In this document: positions 1 through 8,227 of the stretch, one piece after another
Layout of the letters: each line of letters begins with the position of its first letter
Position numbering within the stretch: position 1 is the stretch's first letter
Assembly (NCBI RefSeq): GCF_016741855.1
Contig: NZ_JAERRH010000002.1
Coordinates: 372,001 to 436,000, forward strand
Origin: Streptomyces musisoli
Lineage (GTDB): Bacteria > Actinomycetota > Actinomycetes > Streptomycetales > Streptomycetaceae
Length of the DNA stretch: 64,000 nt
Direction: 5' to 3'
Program-made: the position numbers and the translations under genes
The notes under the pieces: generated by a model
What the model saw: the letters and a program-made list of their open reading frames with translations, nothing else
Told to the model about the DNA's origin: nothing
Databases searched by the model: none

Positions 1-2262
1 CGGCTCGCCGAGTCGGCCGGACTGCCCCGCACCCTGTACGGCCTGCGGGACGGCTATCCGGCCACCGGCGCGTCCCCGGTCGCCGAGGCGCACCGCACCG
101 GACGGCCGCTGTGGCTCGGTCCCGCCGAGCTGGCCGACGGGCCGGACGCGCGCCGCACCCCGTCCCCCGACTTCTCCGTGGCCGTCCTGCCGCTCGGCCC
201 GGCGGGCGCCGGCTGCCTGGTGGCCGTCGGCGAGCACCCCGGCGGCTTCGGCACCGACGACCGCTCCTGCCTGGAGCTGATCGCCCGCTCCATCGCCGTA
301 CCCGTCCCGACCGCCGTCGGCGACGCCGGCGAGCTGCCCGAGGACGCCTTCAGGCTGGCCATGGACAGCGGCCGGGTCGAGGTCGGCGACACGATCCTGC
401 GGCTGTTCGGGATCGACCGGCAGGATTTCGACGGCCGGGTGGAGACCCTGCTCGGCCGTACGGTGCCCGAGGACCTGCCCGCGCTGATGTCCGTGGTCGA
501 GGCCGACCACATGTCGATCGGCGACCGCGAACTGGAGTTCCGTATCCTCCAGCCCGCCGGCCAGCCCAGGTGGCTGCGGCTGCGGGGCCGGCTGCTGCCC
601 GGCGGCGAGGGCCGCCCCGCCAAGCTCGTCGGCACCGTCGCAGACGCCTCCACCCTGCGCTCCGACGTCACCGACGTGGCGCGCGTGCAGCGCCTGGCCG
701 CCGCCCTCGCCACCGCCGGCACCGTCAGGGACGTCGGCCAGGCCGTCGTCGCCGCCCTGCGCAAACCGCTTCAGGCCGACCGGATCGCCCTCGCCGAACT
801 GGAGAACGACCGGCTGGTGGTCACCGTCCTCGACCCGCCCGAGCCCGAGGCCTGGCCCGCGGTGTGGCGCAGCGAGTGGCGCACCGAGTGGCCCGACGCA
901 CCGGTGCGTTCCATGCCCACGCTGGCCGCCGCGCTGCGCGAGGGCCGCGCCCGGATCTGGCCCGCCGGCAGCCCGCTGGAACCCGCCCTCGCCGAGGTCG
1001 GCCCCGGTGGCCTCGCGGTGCTGCCGCTGCCCGCCGGCGGCCGCATGGCCGGTGCCTGCCTGATCGGCTGGGACCGCCCGCACGACTTCGCCCCCGACGA
1101 ACGCGCCCTGCTCACCGCCTGCGCCGCCCTGACCGGCCAGGCCCTGCTGCGCGCCCACGCCTTCGACGCCGAGCACGAACTCGTCGGCATGCTCCAGCGC
1201 ACCCTGCTGCCCCGCCGGCTGCCCCGGCTGCCCGGCGCGGTCGCCGTCGCCCGCTATCTGCCCACCACGGCAGGCCTGGAGGTCGGCGGCGACTGGTACG
1301 ATGTGATCCCGCTCGCCGACCACCACGTCGCCCTCGTCATCGGCGACGTCCAGGGCCACAACGCGGGCGCCGCCACCCTGATGGGCCAGATGCGCACCGC
1401 GCTGCGCGCCTACGCCGCCGAGGGCCACGCCCCGGACGTGGTCGTCGCCCACGCCAACCGGCTGCTGCTGGAGATGGAGACCGACCTGTTCGCCACCTGC
1501 GCCTACGTCGACGTCGACATGGAGCAGGGCACCGCCTGGTGCGTACGGGCCGGGCATCTCCAGCCGGTGCTGCGCCACCCGGACGGCACCGTCGAGATCC
1601 TCCAGACCGAGGGCGGCCCGCCGCTCGGCGTGCTGGCCCAGGCGGAGTTCCCGATGACCCCGCTGCGGCTCCAGCCCGGCACCGTGATCGCGCTGACCAC
1701 CGACGGCCTGGTGGAGTCCGCCGACGCCGACCTCGACGCCGGCATGGACCGGCTGGCCCGCGAACTGGCCGCCACCGACCCCGCGCACCTCGGCCTGGTC
1801 GCCGACGCCCTGCTCACCGGCGCCCACCGCGGCGACGACGTGGCCCTGCTGCTGATGCGCTACGACGGCATGGCCGTACGCCCGCTGCGGGAGAGCTGGT
1901 CGGTGTGGCGGGTACCGGAGGCGGTCCGGCACGCCCGCCGCTTCACCCGGCGCACCCTGCGCGCCTGGGGGTTGCCCCGGGACACGATCGAGGAGGCCCT
2001 GCTGGTCGTCTCCGAACTAGTCACCAACGCCCTCGTGCACACCGGCGGCCCGGTCCGGCTCGACATGAGCCTGGTCAACCACCGGCTGCGGCTGGCCGTC
2101 GCCGACTCCTCCCCGCGCAGCCCCGTGAAGCCCACCAGCATCGGCTGGGAGGCCACCGGCGGCCGGGGCATCCTGCTGGTGGAGGCCGTGTCGGCGGCCT
2201 GGGGGACGGTCCCGGTCAGCGGCGGCAAACAGGTGTGGGCGGACCTCGTACCCTCCGGCTGA
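1..2262 (+). CDS. SpoIIE-family PP2C phosphatase with PAS, GAF and ATPase domains (5' end outside window)
   Basis: The reading frame is open from base 1, so the N terminus lies upstream; 753 residues are visible. Domains in order are a GAF-like tail, a PAS-like segment (about bases 349-640), a second GAF (about 660-1150), a SpoIIE/PP2C phosphatase core (about 1200-1860, with VGGDWYD and the downstream TTDGLVES metal-site motifs) and a C-terminal HATPase_c domain (about 1900-2262, with SELVTNALVHTGG). In Streptomyces this architecture usually marks cytoplasmic signalling proteins that dephosphorylate anti-sigma-factor antagonists, the ATPase domain resembling an anti-sigma kinase. The ligand sensed and the cognate partners cannot be read from the sequence. 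No partner anti-sigma antagonist gene is adjacent. Confidence 0.93.
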   Translation, partial: RLAESAGLPRTLYGLRDGYPATGASPVAEAHRTGRPLWLGPAELADGPDARRTPSPDFSVAVLPLGPAGAGCLVAVGEHPGGFGTDDRSCLELIARSIAVPVPTAVGDAGELPEDAFRLAMDSGRVEVGDTILRLFGIDRQDFDGRVETLLGRTVPEDLPALMSVVEADHMSIGDRELEFRILQPAGQPRWLRLRGRLLPGGEGRPAKLVGTVADASTLRSDVTDVARVQRLAAALATAGTVRDVGQAVVAALRKPLQADRIALAELENDRLVVTVLDPPEPEAWPAVWRSEWRTEWPDAPVRSMPTLAAALREGRARIWPAGSPLEPALAEVGPGGLAVLPLPAGGRMAGACLIGWDRPHDFAPDERALLTACAALTGQALLRAHAFDAEHELVGMLQRTLLPRRLPRLPGAVAVARYLPTTAGLEVGGDWYDVIPLADHHVALVIGDVQGHNAGAATLMGQMRTALRAYAAEGHAPDVVVAHANRLLLEMETDLFATCAYVDVDMEQGTAWCVRAGHLQPVLRHPDGTVEILQTEGGPPLGVLAQAEFPMTPLRLQPGTVIALTTDGLVESADADLDAGMDRLARELAATDPAHLGLVADALLTGAHRGDDVALLLMRYDGMAVRPLRESWSVWRVPEAVRHARRFTRRTLRAWGLPRDTIEEALLVVSELVTNALVHTGGPVRLDMSLVNHRLRLAVADSSPRSPVKPTSIGWEATGGRGILLVEAVSAAWGTVPVSGGKQVWADLVPSG

Positions 2263-2456
2263 CCCCCCAATGGCCGAGTACGCACACCGGCACGAACGGC
2301 CGAATCGCCAGACCGGTCACGCCCGACCGGGACGCCTCGGCTTCGTTGCCGACCGAGGCCGTCCAGGCATCCCCCGCATCCGACACCGGGTGCGGGTGAG
2401 CCGTTCAGACAGGTTGGGGAGGCGCGCTCCGGCAGCCGTGCCTAGGGTCGGTTGAT

Positions 2457-2729
2457 GTGGCACACACCTTCGAAGAACTGGTGCAGAAGCAGCGCGCGGC
2501 CCAAGCGGCCCACGCCACGGTCGAGGACCTGCGGCAGACCTACGGCCCGCCCGCCGAGCGACGGATGACGGGTGCCCAGTCGGGCACCTACGAGACCGCC
2601 CTGCGCGCCTGGCGCGACCTGGCCCGCGATGTGCAGACGGCGGTCAGCGAGTACGCCAAGGAATCGGGCCGGCCGCGGACGGAGGTGGAGGCCGAAGTGG
2701 AGCGCGCCGCCGCGACGGAGGACACATGA
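2457..2729 (+). CDS. small hypothetical protein coupled to cytochrome b
   Basis: A 90-residue, highly charged, mostly helical protein with no signal peptide or membrane segment. The start is GTG at 2457. Its stop overlaps the ATG of the following cytochrome b gene (ATGA at 2726-2729), so the two are probably translationally coupled. That pairing suggests a role linked to the accessory cytochrome b, but no family is recognised and no function is assigned. An out-of-frame ATG two bases upstream of the GTG does not lead to this frame. Confidence 0.7.
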   Translation: MAHTFEELVQKQRAAQAAHATVEDLRQTYGPPAERRMTGAQSGTYETALRAWRDLARDVQTAVSEYAKESGRPRTEVEAEVERAAATEDT

Positions 2730-4219
2730 GCCGAGCCGGCCGGCGTGCCGAGCGGCTCGTGGACGCGGCCGACGCACGGCTGCCCGTCCTGGAGGGCGGC
2801 TCGCTGCTGCGCAAGGCGTTCCCCGAGCACTGGTCCTTCTTCCTCGGTGAACTCGCCCTGTACAGCCTGCTCGTGCTGATCCTGACCGGCGTGTGGCTGA
2901 CGTTCTTCTTCCAGCCGGAGATGCGCGAGGTCGTCTACGCGGGCTCCTACGTGCCCCTGCGCGGCGTGCGCATGTCGGCCGCGTTCGACTCCACCCTGCG
3001 CATCAGCTTCGACGTGCGCGGCGGCCTGCTGATGCGGCAGGCCCACCACTGGGCCGCGCTCGTCTTCGTCGCCGCGATCGGCGTGCACATGCTGCGGATC
3101 CTGTTCACCGGTGCCTTCCGCCGGCCCCGGGAACTGAACTGGGTCATCGGGGTGACCCTCTTCATGGTCTCGCTCGCCGAGGGCTTCGCCGGCTACTCGC
3201 TCCCCGACGACCTGCTCTCCGGTACCGGGCTGCGCATCGCACAGGGCATCATGATGTCGCTCCCGGTGGTGGGCACCTACGTGGCCTTCTTCGTCTTCGG
3301 CGGCGAGTACCCGGGCCACGACATCATCACCCGCCTCTACCCGCTGCACATCCTGCTGCTCCCCGGCGTCCTGATCGCCCTGGTGACGGTGCATCTGGTC
3401 CTGGTCTTCCATCTCAAGCACACCCAGTGGCGGGGCCCCGGCCGCACCAACCGCAACGTCCTGGGCAAACCCCTCGTCCCGCAGTTCACCGCCACCTCCA
3501 CCGGACTGTCCCTGACCGTCTTCGGCGTGCTGGTGCTGATGTCCGGCCTCGCCCAGATCAACCCGGTCTGGACGTACGGCCCCTACCGCCCGGACCTGGT
3601 CTCCACCGGCTCCCAGCCGGACTGGTACGTCGGCTTCCTGGAGGGCGCGCTGCGGCTCGTGCCGCCGTGGGAGACGAACGTCGCCGGCCACACGCTGATG
3701 TGGAACGTGCTGTTGCCGGCCGTCGTCCTGCCCGGCCTGCTGTTCGCCGTGCTCTACGCCTACCCGTTCGTGGAGCAGCGGCTGACGGGGGAGTGGCACC
3801 ACGAGCAGCACCTGTGCGACCGGCCGCGCGAACGTCCCGTGCGCACGGGCCTCGGCGTCGCGGGCACCGTCTGCTACGGCGTGCTGCTGCTGGCCGGCGG
3901 CAACGACATCATCGCCCTCACCTTCCGTGTCTCCGTCAACGCCCTGACCTGGGTGTTCCGGGTCGCCCTCGTGGTGGCGCCCGTCGTCGCGTTCCTGGTC
4001 ACCCGGTGGGTGTGCCGCGCCCTGACGGCGGCCGAGCGGGAACGCCTCGCCGAGGGCGTGCCCACCGGCGACATCCGGCAGACCGTCGCCGGCGGCTACG
4101 AGAGCGACCACGAGCCCGTGGAGACCTTCCGGCCCGGCGCGCCCCGCAGACCGCTCACCGGCGTGCGTACTGGAACACCATCCCGAACACCCCGCGAGCC
4201 AGAACGCCCAGGCCGATGA
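2726..4219 (+). CDS. cytochrome b subunit of a bc-type complex (accessory QcrB-like)
   Basis: 497 residues, a multi-spanning membrane protein resembling the cytochrome b of the actinobacterial menaquinol:cytochrome c reductase. Helix B carries AHHWAAL followed by GVHM, and helix D has YPLHILLLPG followed by TVHLVL, which supply the four haem-ligand histidines. The quinol-site region has QPDWYVGFLEGALR, the actinobacterial PDWY version. Unlike a normal qcrCAB operon there is no Rieske protein and no cytochrome c gene beside it; the only partner is the small protein upstream. The 3' end runs 65 bp into the convergent ctaF. It is probably a paralogue that joins or replaces subunits of a complex encoded elsewhere. 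Confidence 0.93.
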   Translation: MSRAGRRAERLVDAADARLPVLEGGSLLRKAFPEHWSFFLGELALYSLLVLILTGVWLTFFFQPEMREVVYAGSYVPLRGVRMSAAFDSTLRISFDVRGGLLMRQAHHWAALVFVAAIGVHMLRILFTGAFRRPRELNWVIGVTLFMVSLAEGFAGYSLPDDLLSGTGLRIAQGIMMSLPVVGTYVAFFVFGGEYPGHDIITRLYPLHILLLPGVLIALVTVHLVLVFHLKHTQWRGPGRTNRNVLGKPLVPQFTATSTGLSLTVFGVLVLMSGLAQINPVWTYGPYRPDLVSTGSQPDWYVGFLEGALRLVPPWETNVAGHTLMWNVLLPAVVLPGLLFAVLYAYPFVEQRLTGEWHHEQHLCDRPRERPVRTGLGVAGTVCYGVLLLAGGNDIIALTFRVSVNALTWVFRVALVVAPVVAFLVTRWVCRALTAAERERLAEGVPTGDIRQTVAGGYESDHEPVETFRPGAPRRPLTGVRTGTPSRTPREPERPGR

Positions 4220-4538
4220 GGAACAGCCACAGCCCGTAGACGACACCGCCGGCCGTCACCGCGAAGCCGAGCGCGGTGACGATCGGCCAGGGGCTCTCGT
4301 CCGGGAAGAACGCCACCGGCCCGGCCCCGTCCGCCACCTCCGCGTCGGTGCGGTCCTGTGGGCGTGAGCCCCCGCGCCGGTACTGGATGAGGCAGAAGAA
4401 GGAGACGAGCGCCGCCATCGCGAACGCGACGACCAGCGCGGTCGTGCCCGTCGCGTCCTGCGACCACACCCCGTACAGGGCGGCGGAGCCCCCGAAGAAC
4501 AGCGCCACGCCGCCGAACAGCATCGCCTCGGCCTTCAT
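4155..4538 (-). CDS. ctaF: cytochrome c oxidase subunit 4 (CtaF-like)
   Basis: 127 residues with an N-terminal pair of hydrophobic segments (about residues 6-24 and 33-52) and a C-terminal pair (about 84-106 and 108-122), the layout of the actinobacterial aa3-oxidase subunit IV. It begins with [10 protein letters not shown] and its ATG overlaps the stop of ctaD (ATGA), so the two genes are one translational unit. Streptomyces bcc-aa3 supercomplexes contain a CtaF; this copy sits next to an accessory ctaD rather than in a ctaC-ctaD-ctaE locus. The 3' end overlaps the convergent cytochrome b gene by 65 bp. Confidence 0.88.
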   Translation of the reverse strand: MKAEAMLFGGVALFFGGSAALYGVWSQDATGTTALVVAFAMAALVSFFCLIQYRRGGSRPQDRTDAEVADGAGPVAFFPDESPWPIVTALGFAVTAGGVVYGLWLFLIGLGVLARGVFGMVFQYARR

Positions 4539-6217
4539 CGCACCAGGTCCTCTCCGGCCGGGCTCTCGACCTCCGGATGGTGCAGGTCGAAGGCGGGTGA
4601 CTCCGACCGGATGCGGGGCAGCGCGACGAAGTTGTGCCGGGGCGGCGGGCAGGACGTCGCCCACTCCAGACCGCGCCCCCACCCCCAGGGGTCGTCCAGG
4701 GAGACCTTCTCGCCCTTGGCCGTGGTGCGCCAGACGTTGTAGAGGAACGGCAGTGTGGACACGCCCAGCAGGAACGCGCCCGCCGTCGACAGCGAGTTGA
4801 GCAGCGTGAAGCCGTCCCCGGGCAGATAGTCCGCGTACCGGCGGGGCATCCCCTGCTCGCCGAGCCAGTGCTGGACCAGGAAGGTCAGCTGGAATCCCGG
4901 GAACAGCAGCCAGAAGTGCACCTTGCCGAGCCGTTCGTCCAGCATCTTCCCGGTGAACTTCGGCCACCAGAAGTAGAAGCCGGCGAACATCGCGAACACC
5001 ACCGTGCCGAACAGGACGTAGTGCAGGTGCGCCACGATGAAGTACGAGTCGGTCAGGTGGAAGTCGAGCGGCGGCGAGGCGATCAGCACGCCGCTGAGCC
5101 CGCCGAGCAGGAACGACACCAGGAAGCCCAGCGACCACAGCATCGGCGTCTCGAACGAGAGCGAACCGTGCCTCATCGTCCCGATCCAGGCGAAGAACTT
5201 GATGCCCGTGGGCACCGCGATCAGGAACGACATCACCGAGAAGAACGGCAGCAGCACCGCCCCGGTGGCGAACATGTGATGCGCCCACACCACCGCCGAC
5301 AGCATGGTGATCGAGATGGTCGCCCCGATCATCGGCAGGTAGCCGAACAGGGGCTTGCGGGAGAAGACCGGGATGATCTCCGAGACGATCCCGAAGAACG
5401 GCAGCGCCACGATGTACACCTCGGGATGCCCGAAGAACCAGAACAGGTGCTGCCACAGCAGCGCGCCGCCGTTCGCCGCGTCGAAGACGTGCGCCCCGAA
5501 CTTCCGGTCGGCCTCCAGCGCCAGCAGGGCCGCCGTGAGCACCGGGAACGCGGGCAGGATCAGGATCGAGGTGAACAGCACGTTCCAGGTGAACATGGGC
5601 ATCCGGAACATGGTCATGCCCGGCGCGCGCAGGGACAGGATCGTGGCGATGAAGTTCACCGCGGTCAGTGTCGTCGACACACCCGAAACCACCAGGCCCA
5701 TGGCCCACAGGTCACCGCCGGCGCCGGGGGAGTAGTAGGCGCTGTTGAGCGGCGCGTAGGCGAACCAGCCGAACGCCGCCGCCCCACCCGGCACCAGGGA
5801 CCCGGAGACCACCATCAGGCCGCCGAACAGGTACATCCAGTACGACAGCGCGTTCAGCCGCGGGAAGGCCAGGTCGGGGGAGCCGATCTGCAGCGGCATG
5901 ACGGCGTTGGCGAACCCGGCGAACATCGGCGTCGCGAAGAGCAGCATCATGATCGTGCCGTGGACGGTGACGAACTCGTTGTAGCCCTGTTTGCTCAGGA
6001 ACTGGAGACCCGGCTGGGCCAGTTCGGTGCGCATGGCGAGCGCCAGCAGTCCGGCCAGCAGGAAGAAGCAGAACGCCGTGACCATGTAGAGGCGGCCGAT
6101 CACCTTGTGGTCGGCGGTGGAGACCCAGCGCAGCAGGGTCCGGCCCGGTCGGGGGGCGGGCGCCGAGTACCGGGCGGTGATCTCCGTGATTTCTGGCATC
6201 TGCGGCGATTCGGTCAT
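4535..6217 (-). CDS. ctaD: cytochrome c oxidase subunit I (first copy)
   Basis: 560 residues, a 12-helix haem-copper oxidase subunit that reduces O2 to water and pumps protons. Visible active-site features are the low-spin haem histidine (HGTIMMLLF), the CuB His-Tyr pair and D-channel glutamate in GHPEVYI, the CuB histidines in WAHHMFATG and the haem a3/haem a histidines in AHLHYVLFG. The K-channel lysine region (PTGIKFF) is also kept, so it looks like a functional A1-type enzyme. The start at [10 protein letters not shown] is preferred over an upstream in-frame extension of 38 residues that lacks family similarity. Subunits II and III are absent from this window. Confidence 0.96.
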   Translation of the reverse strand: MTESPQMPEITEITARYSAPAPRPGRTLLRWVSTADHKVIGRLYMVTAFCFFLLAGLLALAMRTELAQPGLQFLSKQGYNEFVTVHGTIMMLLFATPMFAGFANAVMPLQIGSPDLAFPRLNALSYWMYLFGGLMVVSGSLVPGGAAAFGWFAYAPLNSAYYSPGAGGDLWAMGLVVSGVSTTLTAVNFIATILSLRAPGMTMFRMPMFTWNVLFTSILILPAFPVLTAALLALEADRKFGAHVFDAANGGALLWQHLFWFFGHPEVYIVALPFFGIVSEIIPVFSRKPLFGYLPMIGATISITMLSAVVWAHHMFATGAVLLPFFSVMSFLIAVPTGIKFFAWIGTMRHGSLSFETPMLWSLGFLVSFLLGGLSGVLIASPPLDFHLTDSYFIVAHLHYVLFGTVVFAMFAGFYFWWPKFTGKMLDERLGKVHFWLLFPGFQLTFLVQHWLGEQGMPRRYADYLPGDGFTLLNSLSTAGAFLLGVSTLPFLYNVWRTTAKGEKVSLDDPWGWGRGLEWATSCPPPRHNFVALPRIRSESPAFDLHHPEVESPAGEDLVR

Positions 6218-6361
6218 CGCGGGTGACGCTACTCCCGGCAGCCGGGGGCCCGCCCACGCCACGCCCTGCGCGCCCACCGTGGTGTGGGCGGCCCGTTGCG
6301 CCGATCGGCTGACGGGCGGTCCGGCGGGCATCGCCGGCGGGCCCCCGGGTACCCGGCGTTC

Positions 6362-6730
6362 ATGAACACTGCCATGTACGAAGCAGCCGCCGGTGTACAG
6401 GTCTTCGGGTACATCGTCATTCTCGTCGTCGGGGTGGCCTGCGCCGCCGGGCTGATCTGGGCCTTCCGTATGGGGTTCAAGGTGCGCCGGCGCGAACCGG
6501 GCCCCCCGAGGCCGGAGGAGCAGCCGAGGATGCCGTCGACCGGACCGGTTCGCGAGACCCTTGAGATGCGCGAGCCCGACGAGGTGCCCCGGGCCGCCGG
6601 CGACGGTGAGCGGCTCACCCCGTACCAGGTCGGCAACGTCGGCTCCCGGCGCGCCGAGGACCAGCGCCGGATGCGCTGGTCGCCCGGCTCCGGCGGGTCC
6701 TTCGGCGGCGGTGGCGGCGGCCGGACCTGA
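6362..6730 (+). CDS. DUF6479 family small membrane protein
   Basis: 122 residues with one N-terminal transmembrane helix (about residues 12-35, [19 protein letters not shown]) followed by a basic stretch (KVRRREP) and a charged, disordered tail ending in GGGGGG. The [20 protein letters not shown] and [11 protein letters not shown] blocks resemble what I recall of the Streptomyces DUF6479 family, whose function is unknown. It is divergent from ctaD, with a 144-bp gap that must hold both promoters. ATG 6362 is chosen because the membrane segment begins shortly after it. Confidence 0.85.
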   Translation: MNTAMYEAAAGVQVFGYIVILVVGVACAAGLIWAFRMGFKVRRREPGPPRPEEQPRMPSTGPVRETLEMREPDEVPRAAGDGERLTPYQVGNVGSRRAEDQRRMRWSPGSGGSFGGGGGGRT

Positions 6731-6803
6731 CCGCCGCCGCGTGCCGGGGGTTTGCCGGCTCCGCGGAGCGGGGACCCGGGGGGAACCTCAGTGCAGAAGG
6801 AAG

Positions 6804-6989
6804 ATGAGCGACGTGACCGCGCGCAGCAGCGAGAAGCCCGATCTGCCCTACGCCGAGACCGGATGGGCCAAGTCCCGCCGCCGAAGCGGCCGGGGGATGC
6901 GCACCTGCCTGCCGGCCGTCCTGGACCGCGCGTCCACCGCGCGGCGGGGCGGCCCGGCCGAGGACACCATAGTGCGGGGCGAGGACTGA
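6804..6989 (+). CDS. small basic hypothetical protein
   Basis: 61 residues starting MSDVTARSSEKPDLPYAE, preceded by a good purine-rich ribosome site (AAGGAAG directly upstream). It is rich in Arg and Ser with no membrane segment or recognised domain. It follows the DUF6479 gene by 73 bp in the same orientation and may share its transcript. The coding call rests mainly on the ribosome site and third-position GC; no function is proposed. Confidence 0.5.
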   Translation: MSDVTARSSEKPDLPYAETGWAKSRRRSGRGMRTCLPAVLDRASTARRGGPAEDTIVRGED

Positions 6990-7005
6990 CCCGGCCGTCC
7001 GCGGG

Positions 7006-7590
7006 TCAGACGCGGCTCTTGGCGAGCAGTTCCAGGACCTCGGCGGTCGTGCCGCTCTCGCCGAGCCGCGGGAAGATCCGCCCCACACTGTTCGCGTGCG
7101 CGTCGGCGTCAGCGTCGGCCATGGCGTCCGTGGCGAGGGTGACGTGGTAGCCGTGCGCGTAGGCGTCGCGGGCGGTGGACTCGACGCCGATGCTGGTGGC
7201 GATACCGGTCAGCACGATCTGCGTGATGCCCCTGCGGCGCAGCTGGACGTCCAGGTCGGTGCCGTGGAAGGCGCTCCAGTTGTGCTTGGTGACGCGGATG
7301 TCGCCGGGGTGTCCGGACAGTTCGTCGACTATGACGTCCCAGCCCTCGGGGAAGGCGAGCCCGCGCGCCTGGCGCTCGGTGCGGCCGGGCACGGCGTCCG
7401 CCCCGTCGGCCGCGAAGGAGACCCGGACGAGGACCACGGGCAGCCCGTGGGAGCGGAAGGCGTCGGCGAGTTCGGCGGTACGGGCGACGACCTCGGGACC
7501 CGGGTACGGCTGGGTGGGCATGGCCACGATGGCCTGCTGCAGGTCGATCGCGACGAGGGCGGTGCGGGCGTCGAGGGTGGTGAGCGACAT
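7006..7590 (-). CDS. isochorismatase-family cysteine hydrolase
   Basis: 194 residues, the full length of a single isochorismatase-like alpha/beta domain. The expected catalytic features are visible: Asp in VAIDLQQAI, Lys in RVTKHNWSAF, and the region after VLTGIATSIGVESTARDAY, where many family members have the catalytic Cys (GVATNVCVE). Here that position reads TSIGVE, so the classical nucleophile appears to be replaced and the enzyme may be a variant or non-hydrolytic. It follows marR in the same direction with a 59-bp gap, so it is probably co-transcribed and under MarR control. The substrate is unknown. Confidence 0.88.
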   Translation of the reverse strand: MSLTTLDARTALVAIDLQQAIVAMPTQPYPGPEVVARTAELADAFRSHGLPVVLVRVSFAADGADAVPGRTERQARGLAFPEGWDVIVDELSGHPGDIRVTKHNWSAFHGTDLDVQLRRRGITQIVLTGIATSIGVESTARDAYAHGYHVTLATDAMADADADAHANSVGRIFPRLGESGTTAEVLELLAKSRV

Positions 7591-7649
7591 GGGTCGGTCA
7601 TGCCTTTCGGTGGATTCGGAGGTCGGTGCGGGGGCGGCGGGCCTCGGGA

Positions 7650-8087
7650 TCACGGCCGGGACAGCCGGTCCATCAGTTCCAGCGCCGCGAGGACCGTCTG
7701 CCGCTCCTCCTCGGAGTAGCGGTCCTGGAAGGCGCGGGCCAGCCACTCCTCGCGCACCTGCTTGTTCCCCGCGGTACGGGCGCGTCCGGCGTCGGTCAGG
7801 GTGACCAGCTGGCGGCGGCCGTCGTCGGGGTCGGGGGCGCGGCGGATCAGCCCGTGCTGCTCCAGGGCGGCCAGCGTCGTGGCCATGGACTGCGGTCGCA
7901 CCCCCTCGGCGGCGGCGAGGGCGCTGGCCGTGGCCGCGCCGTGCTTGCCGACCAGGGTGAGCGCCGACTCCTGCGAGGGGCTGAGGTCGGCGTCCTGCGC
8001 CACCTCCCGGATGCGGCGCCGGAGCCTGCTGAAGACCACGCGCAGATCGCGCGCGGCGCGGGCGGCGGAGTCGGAGATGTCGGCCAT
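7650..8087 (-). CDS. MarR-family transcriptional regulator
   Basis: 145 residues, standard MarR length. The winged helix runs about residues 36-105, with recognition-helix segment RPQSMATTLAALEQHGLI and wing RAPDPDDGRRQLVTLTDAGRA; helices for dimerisation flank it. The gene is divergent from the FAD/Fe-S oxidoreductase, and the intergenic region holds a 40-bp interrupted palindrome (8107-8146) 20 bp from its own start. This is the classic arrangement for autoregulation plus control of the divergent operon. The ligand is unknown, but the neighbouring enzymes suggest a hydroxy-acid or aromatic-type metabolite. Confidence 0.93.
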   Translation of the reverse strand: MADISDSAARAARDLRVVFSRLRRRIREVAQDADLSPSQESALTLVGKHGAATASALAAAEGVRPQSMATTLAALEQHGLIRRAPDPDDGRRQLVTLTDAGRARTAGNKQVREEWLARAFQDRYSEEERQTVLAALELMDRLSRP

Positions 8088-8106
8088 GACCCCAGGCTAT
8101 GACCGG

Positions 8107-8146
8107 CAGGTAAAGCTGTCCAGTCATGACTGTTCAGCTTTACCTG
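8107..8146. promoter_or_regulatory. MarR operator: 40-bp interrupted palindrome
   Basis: Outer arms CAGGTAAAGCTG (8107-8118) and CAGCTTTACCTG (8135-8146) are exact reverse complements. Between them lies CAGTCATGACTG (8121-8132), itself a perfect 12-bp palindrome. Only the two spacer positions on each side (TC and TT) break the symmetry. It lies between divergent marR and the oxidoreductase gene. The two-layer symmetry could accommodate two MarR dimers or one dimer with extended contacts. Confidence 0.85.
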
Positions 8147-8227
8147 TCTATTTGCCGGGTACTCGCCCGGCCTCGGACAGGGCAGCAGGTCGGTGACGAC
8201 CGAGTCGGTGAAGATCAAGGAGCCCAG

